From contig MU270143.1 in assembly GCA_021432635.1 (NCBI GenBank), forward strand, positions 1-64,000: a stretch of 64,000 nucleotides of DNA, read 5' to 3'. The translations under genes were made by a program, and so were the position numbers. Of this stretch, positions 36,901 to 49,943 are shown one piece after another (the stretch's first letter is position 1; each line of letters starts with the position of its first letter). The notes below the pieces were generated by a model. The model was given only the letters and a program-made list of their open reading frames with translations, had not been told where the DNA came from and ran no database searches. The stretch is from Thozetella sp. PMI_491 (taxonomy: Eukaryota > Ascomycota > Sordariomycetes > Chaetosphaeriales > Chaetosphaeriaceae).

Positions 36901-37346
36901 GGATCCTGTGGATATTTCTTTTTTCCCTTCTTTTTCTCCTTCTTCTCCCTCTCTCTCTCATCCCAGTCCAACTCCCCATCCATCGCAAACCAAAGCTAGC
37001 GCCGCTTGCCACCCTTTTGCCGAGTGTGCGCAGACGCACGTCTCCGGTGGGAAACGCGTTGGAAGCAGCGATCGATCGGGAGTGCTTTCCATTGCCCCCC
37101 TACCTTAGCCCCCTAGCGCCCCGTGTCCCCTCACCGGCCGGCCTTGGTTGTCCCGCATTTCTAGGAGGCGTCCGAGTCTCCAAAGAAAAAGCAACGATCC
37201 CAGAAGAAAAAAAGAAAGCATACCCTGCCGAAAGCAGTACTCAACCCGATAATCACACGAAGCGAAGAAGCAACGAGGGCTCTCCAAATGCGACCCAACT
37301 ACCCCAGGCAAACCGGTCTTGTCTCTTAAAACGCCCCCCTTCCATC
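33924..37346. other. Intergenic, chitin synthase 3' region to WD40 gene leader
   Basis: No gene supported. Two TACGGAGTA copies (34147, 35629) and one 8-base version (36391) lie here, with a run of 17 G at 36161-36177. Sequence from about 36640 to 37346 is strongly C/T-rich and is the likely promoter and leader of the WD40 gene. A 199-codon frame at 34770-35369 has no recognisable features. Confidence 0.5.
36161..36177. repeat. Homopolymer run of 17 G
   Basis: Seventeen consecutive G follow AGGGA; an A-run of 13 lies about 40 bp further on. Such runs are prone to sequencing error and could form G-quadruplex structure. Confidence 0.9.
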
Positions 37347-39574
37347 ATGCGTCCGGACGAGGCACCCGAGAGACCAGAATCCCCCAATCGCCGGCCCCGC
37401 TTCACAGGAAGTTCGGGAACCCCGTCGGACGACCTCCTTCTTCAGAGCCCGTCCTCCATCTCGTTCGCCCACCCCGTCCTCTTTATTGACGACGATGGCG
37501 ACGTGTCCATGACCTCTGCCGACGAAGAGGACCAAGGCGGAGCTCATCTTGATCCCGATTCCGGGGCCGGCTATCATTTAGAACTCGCCGCCGCTGTCGC
37601 CGCCGCCGCCGCCGCCGCCTCCTCCTGGCCGGCCGAACTCGACTTGGATCCCGCCGACGCCGAGGACCAGGAACCGTCCGACGCAGGCGCCCTCCTAGTG
37701 GGCCATCTAGACTCGGGCGCCTGGATCCTGGGCGCCGGCCCCGTCGATTCATTCGGTCCGCAGATCGACGTCGCAGACTCGAGCCTGGACGAGCTCGACG
37801 AGGACGCCATGCCTCACCCGCCGCTACCCCCTTACTTCGAGCCGCAGGCCGCAGAGATGCTGGGCATGCCAGCAGCCTCGCCCGCACCGCCCTCCGGCGC
37901 GGCCATCATCCCGCCGGTGCTCTATCAGCCGCCGCCATCTCTCACGCCAACCGACATCGCCGAGCATCTCCAGGCGCTTGCCGGGACCGGGAACGAGGAT
38001 GGCGACGGCCCCATAGCCCCATTTCAGCACCAGGCTCCCTTCGTGCACCCCGATCCCAGCATCATCGGTGGCACTAACCAGAACTTACCCGACTTCCTCT
38101 ACACTTGGTACAGACAAAGACGTCCTCCGGGCGCGCGCCTCGCGTATCGAGTGCCCTGGCCGAGTAAGGCCAACGAGCAAATGTCGTCTCATATTTCCCA
38201 CGTACAGTATGCCGACCTAGAAGGAGACTGCTGCGACTTCCAGGGTCTGAATTGGGAGCACATGGGGGTGTCGAGAAGGGATGCGCGCGAGCGGCGGTTT
38301 GTGACATATCACAACTACACCAGCCTAGAAAACGCCGATCTGTTCAGAGTAAGTAGCGATGCCGCGAGAGCCGGGGGAGGGAAGAAGCGCTCGGGGGCTA
38401 ACCACGTGCGCAGCGCTCCGATGCCAGCCTTCCAAACACCGATGCCTTCTTCAGGTTTCGCCGCATGGATATTAAGCGGAACGTGCTGATAATGCACTTC
38501 CAGCTGCGCAACATTATTGCATCGACATCTCGGGCCGAGACGTTCTACACGGCGGACCACGCAGTCCTCCGCTTTGATCCCATCTCCGGCATCGCCAAGA
38601 CGATCATGAAAGTGCCTTACACCCAGGTTTCGACCCTCGCTGCGAAACACGGCGTCTTGATGGCCGGTTGCTTCAACGGCCAGTACATCCTTCGCAACAT
38701 CGACAGCCGTAGCGATGCATCTGGGTGTGAGGTGGGAACGATCACCAAAGATACCAGCGGCATCACCAACCACATCCAGATCTACGAATCACGGACTGGG
38801 TCGTCGCCAGTCGCTGCCATTGCCTCCAACGACATGGGCGTCCGGACTCTTGATCTCAACACTAGGACTTGGCTGTCCACCGTCAAGTTCTCGTCTCCCG
38901 TCAACTGTACCGCCGTGTCTCCAGACCGCCGCCTGCGCGTCGTGGTTGGTGACGACACGAGCGTCTACGTCATCCCCACCGAGTCCACGCTAGCCGGCGG
39001 GAAGCCCGAGATCTTGTACAAGCTCAACGCCCACCGCGACTGCGCGTTTGCGTGCGACTGGGCCGATGACGGATGGACGGTGGCGACGGGCTGCCAGGAC
39101 CGGACCGTCAAGATATGGGATGCACGAAAGTGGACCGATACCTCGGGAGCTGCCAACCCTGTCACCTCGATTCGCTCCGAGATGGCCTGTGTCCGCAGCC
39201 TCCACTTCTCGCCCGTCGGCAGTGGAAAGCGCGTGCTGGTGGCCGTGGAGGAAGCTGACTTCGTGAACATCATTGACGCACATACGTTTACGTCCAAACA
39301 GCGCTTCGACGTGTTTGGCGAAATAGGTGGCGCCGCCTTCACTGGAGATGGGCAGGACTTGCATGTGTTGTGCGCGGACTTCGCTCGTGGCGGCATCATG
39401 CAGCTGGAGAGATGCGCTCTCGGTAGCGAGGCATCTTGGGGCGTCAACCTAAGAGAGGATCGCACGAGTTTTGACTGGCCGCCGTCGGTCTTCACCCAGA
39501 AGAACCGTATTCAGCAGAGCGCGACCCGGAGGCGGCGGAGGGCTGCCGCGCTTGATGCTTTAGAACCCTTCTAA
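37347..39574 (+). CDS. WD40-repeat protein, uncharacterised
   Basis: Two exons: 37347-38348 and 38414-39574, giving 720 residues. The 65-nt intron has a GTAAGT donor, a CTAAC branch point and a GCAG acceptor; it joins ENADLFR to RSDASLPNTDAFFRF. Residues 1-300 are acidic and disordered with an alanine run. A conserved block follows (LPDFLYTWYRQRR, CDFQGLNWEHMGVSR, FVTYHNYTSLENADLF). The C-terminal half is a beta-propeller: repeat units include YTADHAVLRFDP, GVRTLDLNTRTWLS, CAFACDWADDGWTVATGCQD followed by TVKIWDARKW, and RSLHFSPVGSGKRVLV. Similar uncharacterised WD40 proteins occur in fungi and plants; partner and pathway are unknown. The ATG at 37347 was chosen because upstream in-frame sequence is leader-like; the frame stays open back to 37017. 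Confidence 0.82.
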
Positions 39575-41496
39575 TGAGAGAGGGGCGGGGAGAGAGAGAC
39601 AGAGAGGGTGAGGTACGGACTATACTGACGTACACTACTTTACGCGGGCTTGCTTGGATTATTACCCTGGATCATACGGCCTGATGGAGTTGGGAAGGAA
39701 TGGGACCACGGCGCCAAAGCGTCATTATACCAAGGGATCACTTTGCGTGGGGTTGATATTCGTGATTGGAAGACATTTACCGGAGGATTTCGGTTTCATA
39801 TGAAGGGACTTTTACTTGGTCCTCACTGCCTCTTCGTTTACGCGAGGGCCTGTGCACACGAGACACGAACGAGCTGCGAGAGCGGGAAACACGAGTGCCT
39901 GTCTGGCATTCCACGCATATGATACCTTGCTCTTCAGCCTCCTGCATTCCCTTTGTTCGCATATCCGATGAGCATCACATCAGGCGATGGGGGATATAAA
40001 AGGGTAAAGGCATATAACCGATGAGATATTAGTCTCTTTTACTGTCCTCTCCTAGCGGTTTTCAAGCGTTTCTTGCTACTCGTCCTTCTCGGTGAGTGAG
40101 AAAAGGAATCGAGAACGTTGGAGGCACGGTTCTCGCGGAGGAAGCTCCTGCGGAGGACGGGCCCACTGGTCCAATATTGTAACAACAAAACAAGCCAATT
40201 TATATATTACCAAGCATATATCCTTCCTTCTCGCGCACTACTTAGTGAGACTGCTAGCTTGTGCGGCATATATAGGCTGACTCGTATATCCAATAGTTCG
40301 AGATATGTTGGAGGGGAGTGGTGCAGCAGCTTACCAGACGAAATATCTCTGAACGACGAGTATTGTAGGCATAGAGACCATCGCCTTCATAACCAATAGC
40401 CCATGCTCAGTGGCTCGCCATTCATGGGACTGTGGCATGGCAGGCCGTGGGTTGCCAAGGTTGCTTCACGGGAAGGAAGAGGTGGCGAGAAAGCTATGGA
40501 TTGTTGCCAGGCGGCTAGTCTAAGACGCTGCGGTTGGAATGAGCGGTGGGTCGCCCGTCGTTCTAGATGCTCTGAGAAGCATACCACATCATCATCCGAG
40601 CTGAGGCAATTGGGTACTGGGAGACGCCCGAAGATTGCAGGCAGGATACCAAGAAACAGAGGAAGAGAGGAGAGCTTCTCAGGCGAACAAAGAGCCACCG
40701 CCATGGGGTTTGCTCCGAGTGGTCGCAACACTATGGCCCCGGGGACTCAAGACTGGTATGAGAACAGAAGCCCGCCACTTACCTGAGCTCATACTACACG
40801 ACAGGCCTCCGGCGCAAGTAGCACAAGACAATAGCAGCACTCCAGTGCCATCTCGCAGCCGACCCCTCCGCGCCGGGCGCGCGAAAGAGCCTTTCCTCGC
40901 CAACTTGGCACTGACACGCAGATCCCTCCCCACTTGTATCCTGGCCCCGTCGTTTGCGTCCCGACTCAATGGCCTGGGCGGCCCCAGACAACGGAATCTC
41001 CATCCATGTCTCAGACCGCCCGGGCCGAGAGAAACCTTTGTGTATGGGCGAAGCCGGCAGGAATCTGCGTCATCGATCATCGAAGAGGACGCCCGGCTGG
41101 AAGCTGCCGACGGCTGGATGCGAACCGCCTTCTTTGTCCCAGCCCGGGAAACCCGGTTGCTTCGCCAGCGCGGAGCTGCGCCCTCATGGGGCTGATCGGG
41201 TGGCCAACATGGCTCGATGGGAGCAAGTTTGCTGCATTCCCGAGTTGTTTGGGGTATCGGTTCTTTGGCTTCAAAAAAGAGAGGATGAGGAGCGGGAGAA
41301 GGGGGAAGAGAGCTGGAGGGACTGGCGATAAAAGGACGCTCTCCGGGAGTCCTCAGGCTTGGTCAACTGCAGGGTCTACGCCTAGCTTCGCAGATTAAAG
41401 GTCGTCCCCCTCTACCCCCAGAACGTACTCGCGGTCTACCCAGAGTAGCCGATATCCAGAGGAAGAACGAAATAGCATCGCAGACTCAAAGGAAGT
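39575..41496. other. Intergenic, partly AT-rich
   Basis: No gene supported. The stretch 39950-40330 is more AT-rich than its surroundings (TATATT runs). A 186-codon frame at 40635-41195 is Arg/Pro-rich in several frames and not recognised. Confidence 0.5.
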
Positions 41497-42057
41497 ATGG
41501 TTCGAGCACTTGCCGTCGCTGCGCTGTTAGCTCTCGCTATGGCGGAGACGGCGGTAGACATGCCCCCAGATATGTCTATGCCCCCAAGCAGCTCCGGCAC
41601 TGAGCCTTCCGTCGTCGGAGACCCTGCGATCGCTATGGGGCCAACCTCAGTGCCAGGAGGCGGCGTTACCACTCAGACTGATGGGCCTGGGATAACTGGC
41701 TCGTCTGGCGTCGACCAAAGCACCGATCCGGAGCTGGGGGTAACCACAACCCCGGGCGACGGGAATGCATCGACGTTGACCCAAAGCGGCAGCTCCTCCA
41801 GCGTTCCCACAGACATTGCCACAGGCGCCACTACAGACGGCAACCGCTTGACCTCGACTGCTAGGCCGATAGGCGGCGGCAATGTTACCATTACGGGCAA
41901 GCCCGCGCCGACCATGAGCGCCGGAGCGGTGTCTAGCTTTGTTCTCGTAAGTCGCGGTCGCTAGTCTCCAGGGTGCAGTTTGTTAAATATCAACATATAG
42001 CCGGTTTTGGCTTCTCTACTTTGGCCCCTCGCCGTTGCGGCGGCCGTGGTCTATTAG
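41497..42057 (+). CDS. Small Ser/Thr/Gly-rich secreted protein, predicted GPI-anchored
   Basis: Two-exon model: 41497-41946 and 42001-42057, giving 168 residues. Exon 1 alone would run on to a stop at 41964 without an anchor. A GTAAGT donor at 41947 and TATAG acceptor at 42000 (54-nt intron, in phase) add PVLASLLWPLAVAAAVVY and then a stop. That is a classic hydrophobic GPI-attachment tail. The N-terminus MVRALAVAALLALAMAETA is a good signal peptide. The mature part is low-complexity (Pro/Ser/Thr/Gly/Asp), has NVTIT and NAST N-glycosylation sequons, and carries small residues near SAGAVSS as a possible omega site. It is likely a plasma-membrane or wall protein. No family is recognised. No classic CTAAC branch is seen, so the splice rests on frame and on the meaning of the tail. 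Confidence 0.68.
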
Positions 42058-45000
42058 ACCCAGCGGCGTGTGGGCAGCCCAGCCGTAGGCATCGTTTGTG
42101 CTCTCTCCAGGAGGGAGGGAGGGGCCTGCAGTATTCCTCATACCAACCATTCGGGGCGGTGATGCTGGGCTGTTTGGAGTGTGCTGTAGTTGGGCGTATG
42201 AACAAGTCTTTGGGTTTCTTCGGGAAGGATATAGTAATGACGAAAGCAACAATGACTGGTAGAGCAAGTTCGCTTCAATATATTGGGCGTGGATGGGTTG
42301 GAACGCCTGCCTACTGGACTTGTATCGGACTTCTCCCATCCGAGGTGAAAAACAACAGCGGCAAGATGTAGACACTTCCTTGATGCTTGTTGGGTCCACT
42401 GACAGGGAGTACCTAGAAAGCCATGGCGCATGCATCCTATATGTATACATGTGGGTTCACCAGGGGCTGTGTGCTGGAGAGGAAGAGAAGAAACAAGTTT
42501 TGTCGACCTGACTCGCCTTCTCGCTTGCTATTTTTTAATAGCAACAGCCGGTCAGGCACTTTAAGGTTCGTATCGGAAATCTCGCCTCAATGCTCGCAAT
42601 GCCAGTGAGCTCCATCGTCATCTACCATGGCTGCGGTACCCGCCCGCTTGTTATAGGGATAGACGATCAATGCTTGGGCAGGAGGCTCCCATATTGATCA
42701 ACATGACTTTCTTCTTTCCTGGCCAAAGTGCACATGCAGCAGGTACGGTACCAAGGCCTTACATCTCACCCCCGGACCCTCTGGATAATCGGCAGATGGG
42801 GCGGCACCCCAATGCCGGGTCACCGCGCGCTATCTGGACAGGGCACGCATGGTTCTACAATAGTACTACGTACTTTCTTTCCAGTACGGAAGGCGGGGAG
42901 GCAGATCAATTTAAGGCCATGAGCTGTCCTTCTGCGAATCAAGAACTCCGGTCGATGATCCCTCGAGTCCAGACCGCCCTCCAATCCGGCGACCGGGAAG
43001 CGGCGGGTAGGCATGCGTGTGCTCAGTTTTAGAAAGGCTGTCAGCTGCACGTCTGCTAGACCGCTGGGAGCCAATCAACTTTTTGTTTATTGTCTTCAGA
43101 GTCCTCACGCGGGTTTTAACCGGGATTGGTCAGGACGAAGGATCCCACACTCAAATTTCGCCTGTTTTGTTTTCCAGCTGTGACTTATGAAAGCGGGCCA
43201 AGCCACTCGCTCGTCTTCGTTTCATGGGAAGTTCTCCGATGACTGCAATTGATCGGGACAGCAGGTGGTCGGCTACGGGCCCCGTTCGATCGTAAATTGC
43301 TTTGTCTTCGGCGGTGGCGAGTAGGGGTGGGCAGCGGGCAGTGGACACGGCCGAGGTCGAGAGTTACCCGCAGCCCGTTCTGCGCGAGGTTACACGGTGC
43401 CTGAATCTCACCTGAGCGCCAGCTGCAGGTACAGGGGCGGTCCACTCGGGGCGGAGGGTCCAAGGTGCTGAAGCCCAGGCCCAAGTCGGCCTAGTAGACC
43501 GTTTTTAGCATAGATCGGCCACGATCAGCGGCACCTCCGCCTGATTACGTTAGCCCTCATCTTGATCACGAACTGCCCCCTTTTTTTTTTCTTCTGGGTG
43601 ATGTTTCCCAGCTGGTGCTGTTCTGGTGCTCTCTTCCGCAACACCCCGCCCCGCCCCCTTTCGGAGGGGCGTGCAGATAGGCGGGCGCAACGAGAGCGCT
43701 ACTAAGTAACGGCACGTTGAGCGGGCTGGATAGGTACTCTATACGTAATGCGGTACTGTACTGGGTCCCGGGACTCGGTGCGGATGCTGTTACTTCTCTC
43801 CCGGATCGAGATTTCGTGGGCTTGTCGCTGGCCAGCGTTGCCAGGTCCATCCTGGGGGATGTTTCGGTGGTTTCTGGCTTATTTCGACAGACTGGTTATC
43901 TGTGGACCTCTCCGTCTGCGCTCGTCCCGGTCTTGGATGCATCTCTCGTGTCAGCCTTGAAGACCTCGCTGTTGCTCTCTGGGAAGGGCCAGGCTTTGAA
44001 AGAAAAGGGGACGTCTAGAAGCTGCTCCGTACTTAGTTATTTGTCTCTCTCTCTCTCTCTCGCTTCATGGGGGCGGGGAGCTGCAAACGACGTAGCAACA
44101 GTACCGGCGCTACCGAGTCGTGGATGAGAGGAGGCGTCAAGGTATCATTTCAGGGCCTGCGTCGACGGTCAGCGGCTCTCCTTGGCCACGCACAACAGGG
44201 TCGACCGGCGTCGTAGTGGTTGTGTTTAATTTTGCTGCTAGGTAATGTCGCTTAGCTAATTTAGACTCTCCAGCCATTCAGGGCCGTGGGCTGCGAGATC
44301 CTCCACTACCAGATCTTTGCAGGTGGCGGGGGCTGCTGCTGATAAGTGCTGTTAGGGTCCGCCGGGAAGGTGGGGCTCCCAAGGAGGCCCAAGGCCCCAA
44401 GCCACCAACCACGCCGGCTAGGCGCGACTGCCTCCTTTCCTCTCATCTGCTGCTAATTTGCGAGGCCACCACAACACGGACCCTGCTGTCACCCACCTCG
44501 GCCCTATGCCTGATCGATGACCAGGCGCGCTGACCAAATCTGCTTTGGGCAACGAGAGCAGGGCGCTCGTCCGTGGCTGCAGTCCGCCTTTCGCCCAGAC
44601 GGCACGCCGTCCGCAATGATGCCCTCACCTGCCCACCATGTTTTTGGTGGCGGCCGACGGTGTCTTGGGTCACCCGCAGTATGAGACGCCTCATATGCCG
44701 GAGGCGTCCCGTCCACGACGTCCTGGAACCCAGCCTGTCCCGACCTGCCACTACGGTCCTGGGCCAATTTGGGCCCAGCTGGTCCATCCGGGTACGCTCG
44801 GCGACATGATCCCTGATGGGGGGAGGGGTGTGCGTCCCCACTACGGCGAGAAGCAGGCGTCAACCGTCAACGAACCACCACCCCTATGCACCATGACAGT
44901 GATGGACCAGGGGAGCCCATCCTGGACCAACCCCCCCCCTCCCCCCTTCCCCCCCGAGGCCTGCCACACCTGGCCCACCATCACCCCGGCCGGACGACCA

Positions 45001-45271
45001 CGACGTCCTGGCGCGCCACCGAACGGATGCTGCCCCAGATTTTCCAATAATTACCGCCCGTTCCTCTCCCGCAGCCACCGGTCCCCTTTCCTCTTCTCTT
45101 CACGGAGTCGTCCATGTTGATGTAGTGTCAACATTGAAAGTCATTGCGCTTTCGTCGTTCCTTACGTCCACCCACACCACCGCTTCACTCGTTCAGCGGG
45201 CACTCTTTTCTCCTACCAAAAAACATAAACACCGGGAGGTAAACAGCTAGTTTTCGCTTCTCCGAGCCAAG
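42058..45271. other. Intergenic upstream of GH17 gene
   Basis: Nothing recognised. Holds a (TC)9 tract at 44044-44062 and, from about 44930, C-rich and then C/T-rich sequence leading to the GH17 start. A 136-codon frame at 43717-44127 has no known features. Confidence 0.5.
44044..44062. repeat. (TC)9 dinucleotide microsatellite
   Basis: Nine TC units in non-coding sequence. Confidence 0.85.
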
Positions 45272-46969
45272 ATGAAGGCAACCCTTGTCGCCGTCGCGGC
45301 GGTCCTCGCCGGAACCGCCAGCGCCTCCCATCACCGCCACGAGCACAAGAACTTGTTCGCCAGGGGCGCCTTTGAGAAGAAGGGCAACGACAGCGAGGTC
45401 TGCGTTCCGGGCTGCACTACCATCTACACCACCATCACTGGTGAAGGCGGTCGTATGTGTTCCCTCTGGAGGGAGGTCCCCAAATCGGGGGGTTCTCGTT
45501 TATGAGGAAGTGGTTAACTAAAACATGGAACAGTTTACACTCCCCCGGCAACGATCAAGCCCACGCCCACGCCGTCCCCGAGCACGACGTCCAAGGCTGC
45601 TACCACTCCCAAGGAGACCACGCCTGCCACCGTCCCCACGCCGATTGCTCAGACGTGCCCTACGCCTGGCGTCTACACCTTCCCCGCGACGACTATCGTC
45701 GTGACCGAGACCACCACCGTTTGCGCTGCGTCGACGACCAAGGTTCCTCACGGAACCCACACCATCGGAGGCGTCACGACCGTGGTTGAGACGGCCACCA
45801 CCATTGTCTGCCCCTATGCCACCACCAAGACCGAGAGCGGCGTCGTCACCAGCGTGATCGAGATCACCACCTACGTCTGCCCCTCGGCCGGCACCTACAC
45901 CATTGCCCCCGTCACCGTGACCGTTACCGACACTGAGACCGTTTGCGCGGTCCCTGTCGTCACCACCATCACCCCCGGCACTTACACCGCCCCGGCCGTT
46001 GTCACCACCATCGTCGAGACTGACACTGTCATCTACTGCCCCTTCACCGAGGTCACCCCTACCCCTACCCCCGAGGCTGCCCAGCCTACTCCCGAGGCTA
46101 CCCAGCCCGCCCCGGCGGCCACGAGCTCCCCCTCGACCCCCAAGGGAAGCGACACTCCTGCTCTTGGCGGTGGTGACCACTGGGCCCTGACCTACACTCC
46201 CTACACCGAGTCGGGCGAGTGCAAGTCGGCCGAGCAGGTCATGGCCGATATCACCGCCATCAAGGGTGCCAGCTTCGGTGCCGTCCGTGTCTACTCCACC
46301 GACTGCGACACCCTCCCTAACGTCGGCGCTGCCTGCAAGGCTGTCGGCATCAAGATGATTGTCGGTATCTTCATCGGCGAGGTTGGCTGCGACAATGGCT
46401 CTCCCCACGTTTCGGACCAGATCGCTGCCCTCAAGGCCTGGGCCCAGTGGGACCTTGTCGAGCTCGTCGTCATCGGTAACGAGGCCATCTTCAACGGCTT
46501 CTGCAGCGTCGACCAGCTCAAGCAGCTCATCATCACTGTCCGATCTGAGCTCGGCTCTACTGGCTACACCGGCCCGTGCACCACCACTGATGTCGTCTCC
46601 GCCTGGCTCACTGAGGGCATGAGCGATCTCTGCAGCGTCATTGACGTTGTGGCCTGCAACGCCCACGCCTACTTCAACGGTGCCGTGCTCCCTGACGCCG
46701 CCGGTGCCTTCGTTGCCGGCCAGCTCGCTCTCGTTGAGGCTGTCTGCGGCCTCAGCGGTTACGTCATGGAGACCGGCTGGCCCAGCCGCGGTAACTGCAT
46801 TGGCGAGTGCTGCCCCGGTGAGTCGCAGCAGGCCGCTGCTGTCTCCTCCATCCAGTCTGCCCTCGGCTCCAAGGCTGTCTTCTTCAGCTTCCACGACGAC
46901 CCCTGGAAGCAGGCCGGCGCTTGCGCTTGCGAGCAGAGCTGGGGTATTGGCCACCTCTTCGGCGCCTAA
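45272..46969 (+). CDS. GH17 cell-wall beta-1,3-glucanase, BtgE type
   Basis: Two exons: 45272-45452 and 45534-46969, giving 538 residues. The 81-nt intron has donor GTATGT and acceptor ACAG. MKATLVAVAAVLAGTASAS is a signal peptide. A Cys motif (CVPGCTTIYTTITGEGG) follows. A Thr/Pro-rich linker then carries several Cys-bounded repeats of about 45 residues (CPTPGVYTFPATT...TTTVC; CPSAGTYTIAPVT...TETVC; ITPGTYTAPAVVTT...). The C-terminal GH17 domain begins near WALTYTPYTESGECKS. Catalytic residues are visible: the acid/base in VVIGNEAIFNG (Glu near residue 377) and the nucleophile in VMETGWPSRG (Glu near 473). Enzymes of this group cut or transglycosylate wall beta-1,3-glucan during growth. No GPI tail is present, so it is probably wall-associated through its repeats or covalent links. 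Confidence 0.93.
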
Positions 46970-49943
46970 GCTTGTGCTGTCAAAATGGAGCAGAGAAAAG
47001 TGAGACCAGTGATGTGATGGATGTCTAGTCAATAATCCTGTCCCCATTTGGGGGACCTCCCTTTACTTCCCCGAGGGGGCTGCGTGCATAATCTACCCAT
47101 CATACCCTGTGTTTTACTATAGTACATAATGACAACCTTGCCCCCTTCACTGTTTGTGCTGCTCAACTGCCATGTTTTCCGAGGCGAAGCGGGTGAGGGG
47201 GCGAAGTGGTCGGGGAATACCGCTGATGCTCGGTGGCATCGTCAGTCTCAAAACGCATAAACGGCTCTCTTGTGTCAAGCTTTGGTTTTTATGGTGCACA
47301 TATAGGTATATGAAAGACCGGGTCTGTGGAATAGCATTGTCTGATTCATAATGTAATTTTTAACCTCTTGTCCACTGTCCTCCCGGCTTGTGGACGATTT
47401 GATGAAAGCTGTTCCGCCCCGAGCCATTCGAATTCCACTGGGTATGCGTGCATATGTTACATATACATATGAATGTATATATGTGTGTGTATATGTTTGT
47501 GTGTCAATCCGCAAAGTAAACTGGTCAATGAGCATCTGGCCCCGACTTGCTCCCTCATCTCCTTTTTGAGTGTCGTCAGCACCGCCCAACATTGCTACTT
47601 ATGCTACGACAAAACATCATAGGTCCAATATCTAGATAGGTGTCACACCATAGAGCCATATGGATCGCACCCTGGGTCTTATTTGGGATAATATCAGGTG
47701 GCATAGATAGTCATGAGCAGCGTCAGGCTGGTGGCCCTCTGAGACATTAGGCATCTTGAAGGGGGGGGATGAGACTAGCCAGTATCTCGGAGCAGACATC
47801 AACTCCAGATCAAGTGCACCGTCCGAGAAGATTTAAAGCAGCCTTCTCCCTATTGTGTTTGGCAGACGGCCGCAGGTCCTACCGTCTACCGTGTGGCCCT
47901 CGAGGGCTGGGTGATCCAATATATTGCACCGCATGCCCAACCCACAATTAGCGAGCGACGATCTCCGATATTAGACCCTAGCAACACCTTGTCATTGACA
48001 AAGATCAGTTTATTCTCACATGCGTATTGGTCCTCTATCCGTGTACGAACACATCACCTGACACCTGACCTAGCTCCGGATCCGACACAACATGAGTCGA
48101 CTGCGTGTCAGCTTTAGAAGAAAGTCTAGTCGAATACGACATCGGGTTGTCTATTTCATTTTCATTCCATCACCGGTCACCAGTCACAACCAGTATTGCC
48201 ACTCCAGTACGAAGGAGATCCACTCCCGTTATAGCTCTCGAGGTAGCTTCTGCGACCTTACCACCCGGATTGGTACCTTAAGGCGGGGCCGCGTTCAATG
48301 CTTGTCGGAAAGGACCCTGTTGCCGACCCAGATGTCCAGACTCATGCACGGCACCCGTGGATTCTCGTTTGGCACAGATGTAACAAAGACGAGGCAGGGG
48401 CCTATCGCTCGGGCAGGGACATGACAGAGGAAGGAAACTAATTCGTATCCATAAGTGCATATTATAGGTCTGGCGGAAGAGGTCAGTGCCTTCATGCCTG
48501 AACCGGAGCGAGGCTGGGCCTTGACGGTGTTTTAGCGAAGCGAGTGGAATGGTTTCACTATTCCCAAGTAAAGTATTATAAAGACCAATTTACGAACAGT
48601 GGAACGGATGGCGAGGCTTCTGTGGGCGTTGTCTTTCTCGTCTCGAGAGACTATGACATAAGCAAGGTAGAGTCACTCGCCACATTGAGAGCAGCGGTGG
48701 TTATCTCGATTCCACCAGTCGTATGCTTCCATTCCAGCCTTATCCAAACCAGATTGCCCTAGTTGCTCTCGGTCCGGTCAATCAAGATAACGCAACCAGG
48801 CACTCGGCGGAGCTTATCATCGTAGTGAGCCGATCTTGGCCATCGCAATGACTCTAATATAGAATTGTAGAGAAAATGACAACCCCTTTGGCCGTCTCCT
48901 TCATGCTGCACCTCGGGACTACACGAGATGTATGGTGGTGCCGGTCGAAAAGGGTGTCATAACCTGTTGCGACGCCGGGACAGTATATCGGCTTGCTAGA
49001 CATTAGGAAGGCTACTAGTATGCTGGATATGAGTAAAGGCTGAGGACCTGGACATCATAGCGACGTCCGAGCAAAGAGATGGGCGAAATTATTCAAAGCA
49101 GGCACGTAGGTTAGCGGGAGAATAAGGGATAGCCGGTATATTGTGGGCAATCGGGCTAAGGTCGTACTTGACTGTAGTACTTTATACGAACCACACTGCG
49201 GTTTCCTCTTGAACCTCATGTATATGTATGGCTTGTATGCTAGCAACTGGGTGTTATGCAAAGCGCACTCGTGCCAAATTGGGAGTAGACGGGTGGTCTG
49301 TGCGCCCCTGGCCAGTTGCCTGCCAAGCCGCATTAGAACCTGCACCTTCCTCAAGGTAGCCTCGCCTTACTGGAGATCTCCCGGGTGGTGCGCTGCTATT
49401 GGTCAAACCCGACATCCCATATGAGGCTGTGGGAGGGGAAATACGTCGACGGAAAGCGCATGCTTGATCGCCCGATTACAGATGCTCCCGATATCTTCCT
49501 CCTCGAGAACCGCGACCGCCACCAGTCCCGGGCAGGCTGGCGAACTCTTGGGAATTTATTGAGATCGAGCTTAGCTGTAGCCTTTCTTGAGAGAAGCCAG
49601 CGGAATCCCCATCCCGGTGCGGGACATCCCTGGTCCAATCGGACCGCAGTGCTGCGGTTTGCCTCTCTCGCCGCCTTCGCGGCCAACAGCCGTTCCTGCG
49701 GCCCAGCTATAATGAGTTGCTCAATCACGCCTGCTACCGTGGCCTGAGAAAGCTCAAACCTCGCTGCCTCCGAAGACGGCTTAAATGAATGATTGCCCGA
49801 TTCGCCCCCGCGCTCCCGTCGCACGAGCCGTATATCTAGTCTGCCGGCTTCACGAAGCGCATCGTACCTCTACATACTCTTCCTCACATCTCGTGACCGC
49901 ACAGTGCTTCATTTCGTGAGCCGTCGCTAGCAGCCTGCCAGTC
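46970..49943. other. Intergenic, lower-GC region
   Basis: No gene supported. Sequence between about 47100 and 49300 is clearly more AT-rich than the genic parts, with ATATAT/GTGTGT runs near 47456-47505. It could be a decayed repeat or simply gene-poor DNA; no transposase or reverse transcriptase motif was seen in any frame. Confidence 0.5.

Noticed and set aside
45518-47047. 509-codon antisense frame opposite the GH17 gene
   Set aside because: Gly/Asp/Leu-rich shadow of the Thr/Ala-rich sense frame; no family features.
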